From positions 837,884 to 859,912 of the forward strand of contig BFEA01000180.1 in assembly GCA_003427395.1 (NCBI GenBank): DNA of 22,029 nt, written 5' to 3'. The notes below the pieces were generated by a model. That model was not told where the DNA came from. It did not search any database and saw nothing but the letters and a program-made list of their open reading frames with translations. A program made the translations under genes and the position numbers. This DNA comes from Chara braunii. Lineage: Eukaryota; Streptophyta; Charophyceae; Charales; Characeae. This document shows positions 1 to 8,449 of the stretch, piece after piece. Position 1 is the first letter of the stretch. Each line of letters opens with the position of its first letter.

Positions 1-72
<72 letters not shown>
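1..72. repeat. (GA)n microsatellite at window edge
   Basis: A pure GA dinucleotide run of about 36 units opens the window, so its true length is unknown. It is a strict purine strand and is followed by a purine-rich stretch (73-290) with scattered GAAGAAG and GAGAGA runs. It lies upstream of the first retroelement and may be part of its 5' LTR or leader. No partner copy of this exact length is seen near 6160-8379; only a short GA run occurs there, at about 7785-7804. Confidence 0.97.
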
Positions 73-75
<3 letters not shown>

Positions 76-86
76 GGGACGGGGGC

Positions 87-102
87 GGCAGCCATAGCTG
101 CC
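87..102 (+). other. CATA-loop hairpin (6-bp stem)
   Basis: GGCAGC, CATA, GCTGCC form a perfect 6-bp stem with a 4-nt loop. It overlaps the palindrome CCAAGCTTGG at 101-110. Weaker relatives with the same core GCCATAGC lie at 193-202 (3-bp stem) and 243-256 (stem with one C:C mismatch). The same loop recurs around 6852-7032 with different but self-complementary stems. Confidence 0.6.
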
Positions 103-267
103 AAGCTTGGGGAAGAGGATGACCAATAGGAAGAAGCAAAGAGAGACACAGAGAGAAGAAAGAAGTAAGTTGACGAGGAGGGAGACAAAGTCGGCCATAG
201 CCAAGGTGAAGAAGACGAAGATAGTGACGAAGAAGAAGAAGGTCCGCCATAGCCGAGAGGTTGGAGG

Positions 268-424
268 GTTGACCAAGATTGTTGACCAACGTTGATCGGA
301 GGTGATTGGGTGTTGACCAACGTTGATCGAGAGTTGAGCAAGGGCGTTGACCAGAGCCGACCAGAGCGTTGACCAGGTCCGTTGACCGGCGAGTTGACCA
401 AGACCAATGACCGGAGCGTCGACC
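268..424 (+). repeat. Degenerate GTTGACC tandem array (W-box-like)
   Basis: GTTGACC or a one-base variant (GTTGATC, GTTGAGC, AATGACC, GTCGACC) starts at 268, 281, 291, 312, 322, 333, 346, 368, 381, 393, 406 and 418. Spacing is mostly 10-13 bp, with two gaps of about 22 bp. Seven copies contain TTGACC, which matches the plant W-box TTGAC(C/T) bound by WRKY factors. The array is upstream of the gag start of element 1, so it could be LTR or leader regulatory sequence. The repeat is seen directly; a regulatory role is inference. Confidence 0.7.
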
Positions 425-706
425 CGGCTCGAGCGACAAGACGAATGATACTCTCTCTCCAAGCCCTGACCTATCCCCTACCCTATGGGTGTGCACCTTC
501 ACCTTGGTATTTGCTGACGTCGAGTCTGTCAGGGTTAGTCAGCCATATCTCCCTGTCACTTCTGTCCAGGTCGATAGGACTCTGTGAATGTAGTTGTAGA
601 GCCGTGAGTCCAACCCGTGTGGTAAGTAGAAGTCCCCTAGATATACGTTAACCTGGTCGGTCTACGTGTTGAGGCGCGAAATCGTTGTTGATTGTGCAGT
701 TTCACC
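425..706 (+). other. Non-coding leader before gag of element 1
   Basis: No protein family is recognisable here. The stretch lies between the TTGACC array and the gag start and is presumably the end of the 5' LTR plus the untranslated leader. I looked for a primer-binding site beginning TGG and complementary to a tRNA 3' end. TGG occurs at about 515, 654 and 709, but none gives a match I trust. The LTR end therefore cannot be placed from reading alone. Confidence 0.5.
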
Positions 707-2533
707 ATGGTGGCCCTTTGGCTTGGAACTAGTACCACCCCCTATAGCAAGGAACAAGAAGAGAGAGCTGCCACCCTCCAGAGAGAGAAAAGGGAGCAAA
801 TGGAGAGGAGGGAACTGATCAAGCAGGCAAAGATGTTGGCCGTGGTAGAGGAACAGGAGGCGAAGAAGAAGCAGATGGAAGAAGAAATGGAAAGGTGGAA
901 GGAGCAGGAGGAGAAGATGGCAGCAATAGAGGCTGAAGTAGAGAGAGAAGTGGAAGTCAAAACAGAGGAGCCGTTGGAAAGAAAGACGGGTGAGGCAAGT
1001 ACGAGTGGGACCACCTCAGAGGAGGTAGATAAGAAGATTGAAGAATGGGTAGCACATTTGGAGTTGGGGGAAGATAGAGAGATTGAGTTGATACTAGCCC
1101 CAAAAGAAAGAGAACCGGTGAGGAGAGAGTTGGAGGCAAAGAGGGACCCCTTGGAGAGCTAAAGAGCAAGAGAAATAGGCAGCGTGGAGATTGCGCCTGA
1201 ATCAAGAAAGAGTCAGACAATTGGAAGCACAACGAGAACAAATGCAGCATGTTCGCAGCCATGACATCACGTTAGAGTCGATACACGCTGTATTTAAAGA
1301 CTTTGCACGCGACATGATGAAATACTTGGTGGACCAGGTCCACCTTGCGATTAGTTGCACGAAGGAATTCTGCACTAGCGCCATTGAAGGCGCCAAGTTA
1401 GTGGCCCCTAAGGAGGAGGAGCTGGCCCCACCACGTCGCGAGAAAGTCAAGGTCCGTTTTCCTGAGCCTTTCAGTGTAAAGAAGGGGGAGAACTTTGACA
1501 ATTGGGAAGCTAATGTCAATTCCTATCTACACCTACAGGGAGTTGCACCAGAATACCATGTTCTAGTGGCCTTCCAGGCGCTACAAGGCGAAGCAACTAG
1601 TTTCGCAAGATCACTAGCACGGGCCGCGAATTGTGACAATGATATGGTCACATATTCGAGAGTCACTCCCCTCTCTGAGTTCTTTAAGTCCCTTAGGGAA
1701 ATATATTCGGATGTCACTCGAGGACTTAAAGCCTCCGACAAGTTGCAGATGATCCACACACAAAAGTGGAGGAGTGTGCATGCCCTTAAATTTGCCATCG
1801 ACGAATTAATTGGGTTTCCTGGACATGGAGTTACGGATGCCCAATTAGTCCAACTCTTTTATCGTGCCGTGCCTGAAAACATTCAGGGACATTTTTTTGA
1901 AAAGAGGAACCAGCAGGGCACGACGTATGATGTCCTTAGCAGGGAGGCTGTCTCATTCGCCGCCCAAGCATCGCCAGTTGGCACGTTCTGGCACAAAGAC
2001 TTAACTAAAGGAAAAACGTGGAATGGACGCACCATCTTTGGCCAAATTAAGGCCAAAGACAGTTTGATTCTAACGATGGAGGAAGGTGGTGTTGAGGAGG
2101 TTCCCTACTCTGATATCGAGTGGGGACTAGAGGAGGAGGACAGCGGCGCAGGCCAGGGGAGAACTTACGCCGTTGTCGCGGGCTGGAGGGAGGCCGCAGG
2201 GAGGAGGACTAAGGTCCGGCCAGAATGGCCGGGCCCCAGGTGGTCGATGATATAGCGGCCAGGGGGTTGGCTGCAACGGCAACCGCCGAGCGGGAGGAAG
2301 GGGAGGTACCCCGTCTAACCGTCCGCGTTCTAGTCGGTCACCCCCCAGATAGGGATGGTGGCACCCCCGAGGGCGGACCCTGGGAAGATCTGGGTATAGA
2401 AGAGAAAGTATGACAAAACTGCATTAATAGGTCTCAGTGCGTGTTCTGCGGGGACCCAGGCCACATTATAAAATTTTGTCCTAGGTATAGGAACCGTGCT
2501 GCGTCTGGGGCAACAAAAGATAGTCGCCGATAG
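707..2533 (+). pseudogene. gag: Element 1 gag polyprotein (broken)
   Basis: Gag packages the element RNA into virus-like particles in the cytoplasm. I place the start at the ATG at 707, in the strong context ACCATGG; the open frame extends a few codons upstream, but only from a TTG. The first ~150 residues are a charged, Glu/Arg/Lys-rich coiled coil. After a frameshift near 1160 and a TAG at 1176-1178, a second frame (to 2255) carries the Ty3-type gag core, with FDNWEANVNSYLHL near 1497-1538. Another frameshift near 2225-2255 and a TGA at 2411-2413 precede a CCHC knuckle, C-x2-C-x4-H-x4-C, at 2438-2479. The frame stops at 2531-2533. All knuckle residues are intact. The stops at 1176 and 2411 fit CAG to TAG and CGA to TGA. 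Confidence 0.88.
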
Positions 2534-2733
2534 GGGTTGCAACTTCCCTCACCCTAAGAGTATGTGGATGTGAGCGTGCGCGTGAAGCAGAGTCTCCCAC
2601 TTCACATATCTCCATGGCAGAGGTTGCAGGCCAGCGTCTTGTAGGCTGTGTAGAGACTGCTTGTGTCAGGGTCTCTCTAGATGTTTCCCTCACAGGCTTA
2701 GCTGAAGAGTTGAGAGAGAGGAGGCAAGCCTAG

Positions 2734-3200
2734 GCCAAGATGAAAAAGGATAGTAAAGGACAACTGATCCTCGCAGACGTAGAGATTTTTAGAGCTAGGG
2801 TAGGAGCCCTGATAGTCAGTGGGGCAACAAGAAACTATATTAGTCGTAAAGCGTTGAGAAGCTCAATCTGAAAGTCCAACGATTGGAAGAACTTGTAGTC
2901 AACATTCTTGCAAACAACAATAGGATGCGTGTCGACGAGTACGTTGAGGGGGTCCATGCCTACTTTCGCCTAGAGAAAGAAGGGAAGGTAGAGAAGGTGT
3001 TGCATTCCTTGACCCTCCTCGTAGAAGAGAATCTCCCGGTTGATATTGTTTTAGGTACAAATTGGGGAGAGGCAGCAGGAGCCACACTACACCTTAGAGA
3101 GCACGAGTGTAGGCTCTCTAGTGCGTCAGTCAAAGTCAAGCAAGTGCGCCTGTACCATGAGTCTAGGGTAGATAACCCCCTTGCCGATTGCTGCCTCATC
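2734..3200 (+). pseudogene. pol: Element 1 aspartic protease (active-site Asp lost)
   Basis: This is the retroviral-type aspartic protease that cuts the Gag-Pol polyprotein. The frame is readable from the ATG at 2740, preceded by a TAG at 2731-2733. The region reads through LILADVEIFRARVGALI into VSGATRNYIS at 2815-2844. The family active site is D-S-G-A-T; here the Asp codon is GTC (Val) at 2815-2817, one base from GAC. A frameshift near 2857 moves to the next frame, where the second half carries DIVLGTNW (about 3042-3065), the usual ILGxxW region. The sequence between 2534 and 2733 has several frame changes and no domain. The loss of Asp should abolish cleavage. Confidence 0.8.
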
Positions 3201-4672
3201 GCTCTTGCATTTGCCAGACTTGTGCGAAAGGAGCTGCTCGAAGAGCAGGTGTTTGTAGCCTATGTTAGGCCGATTTCTGACGAGCCGAAGGAAGAAGAGA
3301 AAACCCATCCTACTATCGCCAGTTTGCTGGAAGAGTACAAAAACTTATCTGAAGCACCTTCAGGAGTGGTGCCCAGACCGATCCAGCACCGTATAGAGAG
3401 AGAACCTGGTAGTAGGACGCCCAAAGGGGCAGTCTACCGGATGTTTCCCAAGGAGCTAGAAGAGTTTCGCAGGTAGTTAGACGAGCTCTTGGAGAAAGGA
3501 TGGGTAAGGCCCAGCTCGTCACCTTCGGCGCACCTATTCTATTCGTCCCAAAGAAAGAGGGAGAGTTGCGTCTGTGTATAGACTACAGGGGATTGAACGC
3601 ATCACAATCAAGAATGCAGAGACGCTGCCTCGCATAGATGACCTGTTAGATCGATTGCAGGGATGCAAGTATTTCTCAAAGATAGATTTGAAGTCAGGTT
3701 ACCATCAGATAAAGGTCCACCCTGACGATCAGTATAAGACAACGTTCAGGACAAGGTATGGGCATTACGAGTTCATAGTGATGCCGTTTGGACTAACTAA
3801 TGCACCGGCCACATTTCAGCGCTGCATGAACGACTTGTTTAGGCCGTGGCTAGATAGGTTCGTTGTAGAGTATTTAGATGACATCTTAGTGTTCAACAAG
3901 ACCCTCGAGGAGCATGAGGGCCATCTGAGGCAGATTCTAGGAAAGCTGAGAGAGTCTAACTTCAAGATTAACCCGAAGAAGTGTGAGTGGGCCAAGACAG
4001 AGGTCCTTTACCTAGGCCATGTACTAGACAGAGATGGCATTCGGCTTGAGGACAGTAAGATTGCATCTATTAGAGACTGGCCGACTCCTCGGACGCTGAC
4101 AAAGTTATGCTCGTTCCTTGGATTGGCTAACTATTACAGGAAGTTTGTAAGGAACTTCTCCACGATCGTCGCTTCCCTTCGTAGGTTACTGAAGAAAAAG
4201 ACGGTTTGGAAGTGGGACCAGGATTGCACGCTAGCCTTCAAGAAATTGAAGAAGGCCTTAATAGAGTACCCTGTCCTCAAGGTTGCTGACCCGTCACTTC
4301 CATTTGTTGTCAGTACAAACGCTAGTCAGTATGGCATAGGTGCTGTTTTCAGCACGATGACGGCAACGGTTATAGACCCGTAGAGTTCATGTCAGCCAGG
4401 CTGCCCTCAGAAAAGGAGCAGCATCGACATACAAGAGGGAACTCTACGCTCTCAGGCAGACTTTGGACCACTGGAAACACTACCTGCTTGGGAGGCACTT
4501 CAAGGTGTATTCCGATCATGAGACTCTTAGATGGCTAAAGACAGGCTAAGATGACGCCCAAGTTGACTAGATAGGCTCCTGAGATAGACCAATTTGACTT
4601 TGAGTTAAAGCCAGTAAAAGGAAAGTATAACGTGGTAGCTGATGCTCTGAGTAGAATAGCTGACTACTTCGG
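3201..4672 (+). pseudogene. pol: Element 1 reverse transcriptase and RNase H (frameshifted)
   Basis: Reverse transcriptase copies element RNA to DNA and RNase H removes the RNA strand. A linker with [14 protein letters not shown] (about 3403-3444) leads into the fingers. A TAG at 3474-3476 breaks it, then single-base losses near 3524 and 3603 shift the frame twice. The main frame (3574-4383) has FSKIDLKSGYHQI, then MPFGLTNAPATFQ, and the catalytic YLDD at 3871-3882, followed by FLGLANYYRKF. RNase H begins near 4300, but its first catalytic Asp (normally T-D-A-S) is Asn, codon AAC at 4318-4320. After 4381 the rest of RNase H is spread over other frames: LYALRQTLDHWKHYLLG, then YSDHETLRWL, a TAG at 4572-4574 and VADALSR. 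The polymerase residues are intact; RNase H is not. Confidence 0.93.
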
Positions 4673-5932
4673 TGCGATAGTGCACTATCTAGACATAGGG
4701 ACGACCTGCAGCAGAAAGTAAGAAATGCCTATGCACAGGACTCGATCTGCAGTGAACTGCTGAAAAGAGTAAAGGAAGCCCCAGATAGTGAGCCACACTA
4801 CTGAACCACGAACGGGCTATTGTTCGAGAAGACCAATGTCGCTGACAGACTATGTGCTCCCAGCCTGATTCTAGGGGAATGCCACGATATAGGACACTTC
4901 GGATGGCAAAAGACTCTAGGTAATTTGATGATGTCATACATGTGGCCAGGTATGAAAGCATACTGCATAGAGTATGTGTGCAACTGCAAACTTTGCTTGC
5001 GCAACAAGACGACAACTAGAGCACCATTAGGTCATCCTAGACCTCTGCCTATTCTGTTAGGACTCGGAGAGTCGGTTTCCATCAATTTCATGGATACTTG
5101 GGTCAAAAGTAGGAACGACAAGACTCAAGTCATGGTCATAGTAGATCGATTTAGTAAGTATGCAGTTTTTGTTTCGCTATCGACAGAAGCGCGAACAAAT
5201 TTAGTAATAGGAAAGTTCTTTGATTTCTGGGTAAGCGAGCATGGCATGCCGCTGTCCATAGTAAGTGATAGGGATACATGGTTTACTAGCCAGAATTGCC
5301 AAGATCTTATGAAAGTTTATGGGTCTAAGTTGCTGATGTTGTCAGGACAACACCCAGAGACTAACGACCAACAGAGCAGCAAGATCTTGCAGTAGCTACC
5401 AAGAATGTACATTAGACCAGATCGGGTAAACTGGGATGATATGCTTCCCAAAGTAGCAAGTGCCTATAATAGCAGTGTTCACCTAGCTACCTGCAGAACT
5501 CGTAATGAACTACATAAGTCCTTTAGACCAAGGCGACCGTTTGAAGGATTAAACCAGGACCAGATACAAAGACTACCACCCGACACGGGAGAGTTTGCGT
5601 TACACCACGAGCAAGAAGTCGCCAGGGTCATTGGCAATCTTAGGGAAGCCCAACACCGGATGATAAAGCAAGCTAACAAACACCGCTGACCTTCACAGTT
5701 TCAGGTAGGCGATCTAGTCTGGGTCAAGTCAAAGGAGTTTGCACCAGAGGAAAACATCTCGCAGAAGCTCTTACCTGCGTATAGAGGACCGTGGCCTGTC
5801 CTAGAAGTCAAAGGAGGAGAGGACGACCCATCATATACAATAGAGATTCCACCACACCTCCACATGTACCTAGTCTTTCATGCGTCCAAGTTATTGCCTT
5901 GCACCACGTCCGACAGATTTCCTTCCAGGAGA
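4673..5932 (+). pseudogene. pol: Element 1 integrase (broken, first catalytic Asp lost)
   Basis: Integrase inserts the cDNA into chromosomes. The N-terminal HHCC zinc domain is visible at about 4880-5005 (CHDIGHFGWQ ... CNCKLC). A TGA at 4802-4804 lies upstream of it. In the catalytic core the first Asp of the D,D-35-E triad, normally in S-M-D-F, is Asn at 5084-5086 (SINFMDTW). The second Asp is present in VSDRDTWFTS (about 5258-5290). Near HPETND (about 5350-5367) one base is missing, so the third acidic residue (Q-T-E) is only read in the neighbouring frame. The 3' part reads from 5405, is cut by a TGA at 5687-5689 and carries the GPY/F-type module LLPAYRGPWPV near 5770-5800. Confidence 0.9.
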
Positions 5933-6160
5933 TCGATGATTCCGCCAGACATGGATGGTGCTTACGATATAGATCGCATAGTGGAAGAGGACGTGTTTAG
6001 GACAGGAGGTCGAGGTCGTCCCCATAAATAGTATAAGGTAAGGTTCGCATACCAGGAACCCGATGACGACCTATGGTTTACCAGAACAAAGCTCTTAGAA
6101 ATTGCTCTCGGCATAGTACGCGCTTATGAGAGAGAAAGAAAGGGTAAAGTCCTATCCTGA
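5933..6160 (+). pseudogene. pol: Element 1 chromodomain-like C terminus
   Basis: In chromoviruses a chromodomain at the end of integrase tethers the element to particular chromatin. Reading the integrase frame onward gives YDIDRIVEEDVFRTGGRGR from 5963, then a TAG at 6029-6031, then YKVRFAYQEPDDDLWFT and a basic end, with the frame stopping at TGA 6158-6160. The order (hydrophobic-acidic start, basic loop, Y-x-V-x-F strand, acidic-D-x-W, helix) matches a chromodomain. The usual aromatic cage is incomplete, since F and Y appear where W-x-x-Y is usual, so methyl-lysine binding is uncertain. The assignment rests on position and pattern, not on a profile search. Confidence 0.65.
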
Positions 6161-6236
6161 GTTAGAATGTTCTTGGAGGTTAGAACGGCGGGAGTGAAAT
6201 GATTTCACTAGTAGACTCGACATTTGCTGACACAAA

Positions 6237-6410
6237 GATTCGATCCCTGGACCTGTGCCCAAACCCTGTACATTGACCCTGTGTGCTGAGTGAGATTCGA
6301 TCCTTAGACCTACCCTGTACCTTAACCCTGTGTGCTGAGTGAGATTTGATCCCTAGACCTACCCTGTACCCTGTACATAAGCCCAACGATCTATGCGAGA
6401 CTCGATCCCT
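6237..6410 (+). repeat. 49-57 bp direct repeats with GATTCGATCCCT core
   Basis: The 12-mer GATTCGATCCCT or a 1-2 base variant occurs at 6237, 6294, 6343 and 6399. GTGTGCTGAGTGAGATT and ACCTACCCTGTACC lie between the copies. The repeat directly follows the end of pol in element 1, so it is probably in the 3' untranslated region or the start of the 3' LTR. No gene is visible from 6161 to 6720. Confidence 0.75.
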
Positions 6411-6614
6411 AGGTCTGTAGATTAGGAGTTAGGTCTGTTACCATTAGGCCTAGGAAGGTCTGTTCTAGAATTCTCTATCCGAGTCTACTTAGGCCTAGAG
6501 TGTGTCTGTAAGTCTGTAGGCTCTAGAAGGTCGTAGGTCCCTGTAGGCCAGTCCAGTCAGCAAGTACCAGGGGTAGGGGCTGCACGTGGTAAAGGTTCTG
6601 GACCACGCTGTGGG

Positions 6615-6710
6615 TTCCACACGTTTTGGCCTAGAAGCCCAAACGTTTGGAAGCGTGCCTGGGCCACTTGTTTTGGCCTAGGCCCACACGTTTGAGGCAG
6701 GCCCGAGCAC
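6615..6710 (+). repeat. 47-bp direct repeat with 12-bp palindrome
   Basis: GTTTTGGCCTAG occurs at 6623 and 6670, each followed by GCCC and a CACGTTTGA-like end. The first copy contains the perfect 12-bp palindrome CCAAACGTTTGG (6639-6650). The second copy has diverged and lost the symmetry. It lies just upstream of the TATA box at 6722 and could be part of an LTR promoter. Confidence 0.65.
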
Positions 6711-6721
6711 CTCCGATGAAG

Positions 6722-6730
6722 TATAAATAA
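6722..6730 (+). promoter_or_regulatory. TATA box, probable LTR promoter
   Basis: TATAAATAA preceded by GAAG is a good plant-type TATA box, with GC-richer DNA on both sides. A start site would be expected around 6750-6760, in a CATTCATTCATT run. No intact gene follows. Its position between two retroelements makes an LTR promoter the most likely reading, either the 3' LTR of element 1 or the 5' LTR of element 2. Confidence 0.5.
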
Positions 6731-6851
6731 AGAGGCAGCGTCCAGCCATTCATTCATTCGCCTGTGAGCCATGCTGAAGAGCTGCTTTGGTTTCTTGTGC
6801 GTGGAGAGCTGCAGGTGCCTGGAGTGGAAGTGGGCTGTTTGGAAGACACCG

Positions 6852-7032
6852 GTGGCCATAGCTGTGAGGAGGAAGACGACGGCGACCATAGTCGCCCAGC
6901 TGTTGGTGCAGACAGAGTTTAGACAGTGTGTGTGTGTTTGTGCAGCGTGGACATTCAGGGTGATCCTCGTACTTGCATGCATAAGGGAGAGTGAGGCTGG
7001 TGGTTGAGACAGTGTTCAGCGGCCATAGCCGC
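6852..7032 (+). other. Three CATA-loop hairpins
   Basis: GGCGAC-CATA-GTCGCC at 6881-6896 is a perfect 6-bp stem. GCGGC-CATA-GCCGC at 7019-7032 is a perfect 5-bp stem. At 6852-6865, GTGGC-CATA-GCTGT pairs only if G:U wobbles are allowed. The stems differ in sequence but keep complementarity around the same loop as at 87-102. A further bare GCCATAGC lies at 7713-7720. Confidence 0.6.
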
Positions 7033-7110
7033 AAGTTGTACAGTTGTTGTGAACAAAGTTTAAGTGCAAGTTCATTGTTGATTGTTACATGCTGCACCTG
7101 CAACATGCTG

Positions 7111-7320
7111 CGCCTGAAACGAGGGCCATTTTCAGGCCCTGTGTTGTTTTCAACCTTAAAAAAAAGCCTGAAAACAAGGGCCTATAGGCCTTGTGTCGTT
7201 TTCAGCCTAAAAGCTTGAAAACAAGGGCCTACAGGCCCTGTGTCGTTTCAGCCTAAAACAAGGCCCTCCAGGCCCCGAGTTTTTTCAGCCTGAAACGGAG
7301 GGCCATTTTCAGCCCCCCAT
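7111..7320 (+). repeat. Tandem array of imperfect hairpin units (46-50 bp)
   Basis: About four and a half units. The clearest are at 7168-7205 and 7214-7251, where GAAAACAAGGGCC pairs with GGCCYTGTGTCGTTTTC across a 2-4 nt loop, with a small bulge. A diverged unit lies at 7113-7153 and another at 7253-7288. A half unit at 7289-7312 resembles the first unit. Units are separated by AT-rich CTAAAA or TTAAAA runs. The array is non-coding and probably sits in LTR or leader RNA. Confidence 0.75.
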
Positions 7321-8379
7321 AAGATCGACCTGCCCTGAAACTCAGGCACCAGACCAGGGTTTTAGCACAGGCCATTTTGGGCCTGGTTTCAAGACAACCT
7401 TTGTTTGATCTTCAACGCTAGGGTCTGGCATGTCTTGGCATTTGCAAGAGCAGCCTCCTAGACGGGCCAGCACTAAATAAGACTGGCGCGCCCTACATGC
7501 TGTAGATAGTTCATGGGGACTTCCCAGGCACTTCACGTGTAGTTCAGGAGGTAGGAGGTAGTCTTCAGGATTCGGCAGCAGCACTCTGGAGGAGCACTGC
7601 ACTAGTAGTAGTAGCGTTAGCAATAGTCTTCAGTGCTGGGCACTATTAGGAGATAGAGTAGCACTAGAGAGAGATAGAGATTGGGCGGAGGCCAGGGACA
7701 CTTACCTGCAGCGCCATAGCTCCAACTCGTCGTCGAGGTACCTGCAGCACAGTGCCATCTTCACAGGTTAGTACCTGGCACATGAGAGAAAGAGAGAGAG
7801 AGAGTTCTTCTTCTTCCTCTTCTCAGTCCACCATCTCCCTCTCACCCTCTCGCTAGCTGACTTCACTGCATCAACATACTACGAGAGAGCGGGCTTGGTG
7901 ACATTTGGATCTTGACTCGACATTGGGCTTTAAACATTTGACGAGGGATTATCTGGGACTTGTACCGAAGACTTGGTGTTGATGACATTCCATCTTCCCC
8001 CTCTTTTCCGTCTGATACCCTCCTCTTCGTCTGTGTATGGTCTGGACCTGGCGCGTTTTTCTTGTGTGTAGCGCCAGGCCCCTTCACACCTTGTAATGAG
8101 GATGATGTATGTTTGGTCTGCATTGCGACATTGATTGGGCTTGTTATTGGTATTCTAGCATTCTGCTGCGCTTTGTACTACTACGTGAGAGAGGTCAGCC
8201 TCGGTCAGGTCAGGGCTTATATCTAAGTCTTCCACTGAGCTACAAGGTGCCATTTTGTATGTATCAGGATGTACATTGCTTGTTGAGATTCCACAAACAC
8301 CGCATTGTCCATTCAGTCCTTTTTATCACATGGCGGATCCTTGGCTATATATATACATCGCCCAACTGGGCATGTAACA
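7321..8379 (+). other. Non-coding, LTR-like region
   Basis: No credible gene is present. It holds a short GA run (about 7785-7804) followed by a pyrimidine tract, a second TA-rich stretch (8345-8356) and an end at ...TAACA (8379), two bases before a candidate primer-binding site. This fits the 3' end of a long 5' LTR belonging to element 2. The start of that LTR was not located and no second copy is seen after 17494. Confidence 0.4.
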
Positions 8380-8381
8380 GT

Positions 8382-8393
8382 TGGTATCGGAAC
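8382..8393 (+). other. Candidate primer-binding site, tRNA-iMet type
   Basis: TGGTATCGGAAC matches the plant initiator tRNA-Met complement TGGTATCAGAGC at 10 of 12 positions and directly follows a CA-ending sequence. Plant Ty3 elements commonly prime from this tRNA. Gag of element 2 starts about 900 bp downstream. Two mismatches fit decay or a variant tRNA. Confidence 0.55.
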
Positions 8394-8449
8394 ACCGCAC
8401 GTGAATCAGGACAACCTGATCTGACACATGCGCGGGGACTAAGTAGTTA

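Larger units (their letters stand above)
707..6160 (+). mobile_element. Ty3/gypsy retrotransposon 1 with chromodomain-like tail (decayed)
   Basis: The order gag, CCHC knuckle, protease, reverse transcriptase, RNase H, integrase and a C-terminal chromodomain-like region is that of a Ty3/gypsy chromovirus. All domains read on the + strand but switch frame repeatedly. In-frame stops lie at 1176, 2411, 2531, 2731, 3474, 4572, 4802, 5687 and 6029 (first base of each). No LTR pair was identified by eye, so the element ends are not fixed. The 5' LTR should lie within 1-690 and the 3' LTR after 6160. The element cannot move by itself in this form. Confidence 0.93.

Noticed and set aside
7960-8226. 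Small open frame with a strong hydrophobic segment (CLVCIATLIGLVIGILAFCC)
   Set aside because: It has no ATG (only a TTG start), no Kozak context, and lies in LTR-like DNA between two retroelements. The hydrophobic run is likely chance.
1-8379. A clear LTR pair around element 1
   Set aside because: I compared 1-706 with 6160-8379 by eye and found only the shared CATA-loop hairpins and short words, not an alignable pair. A dot plot would decide.
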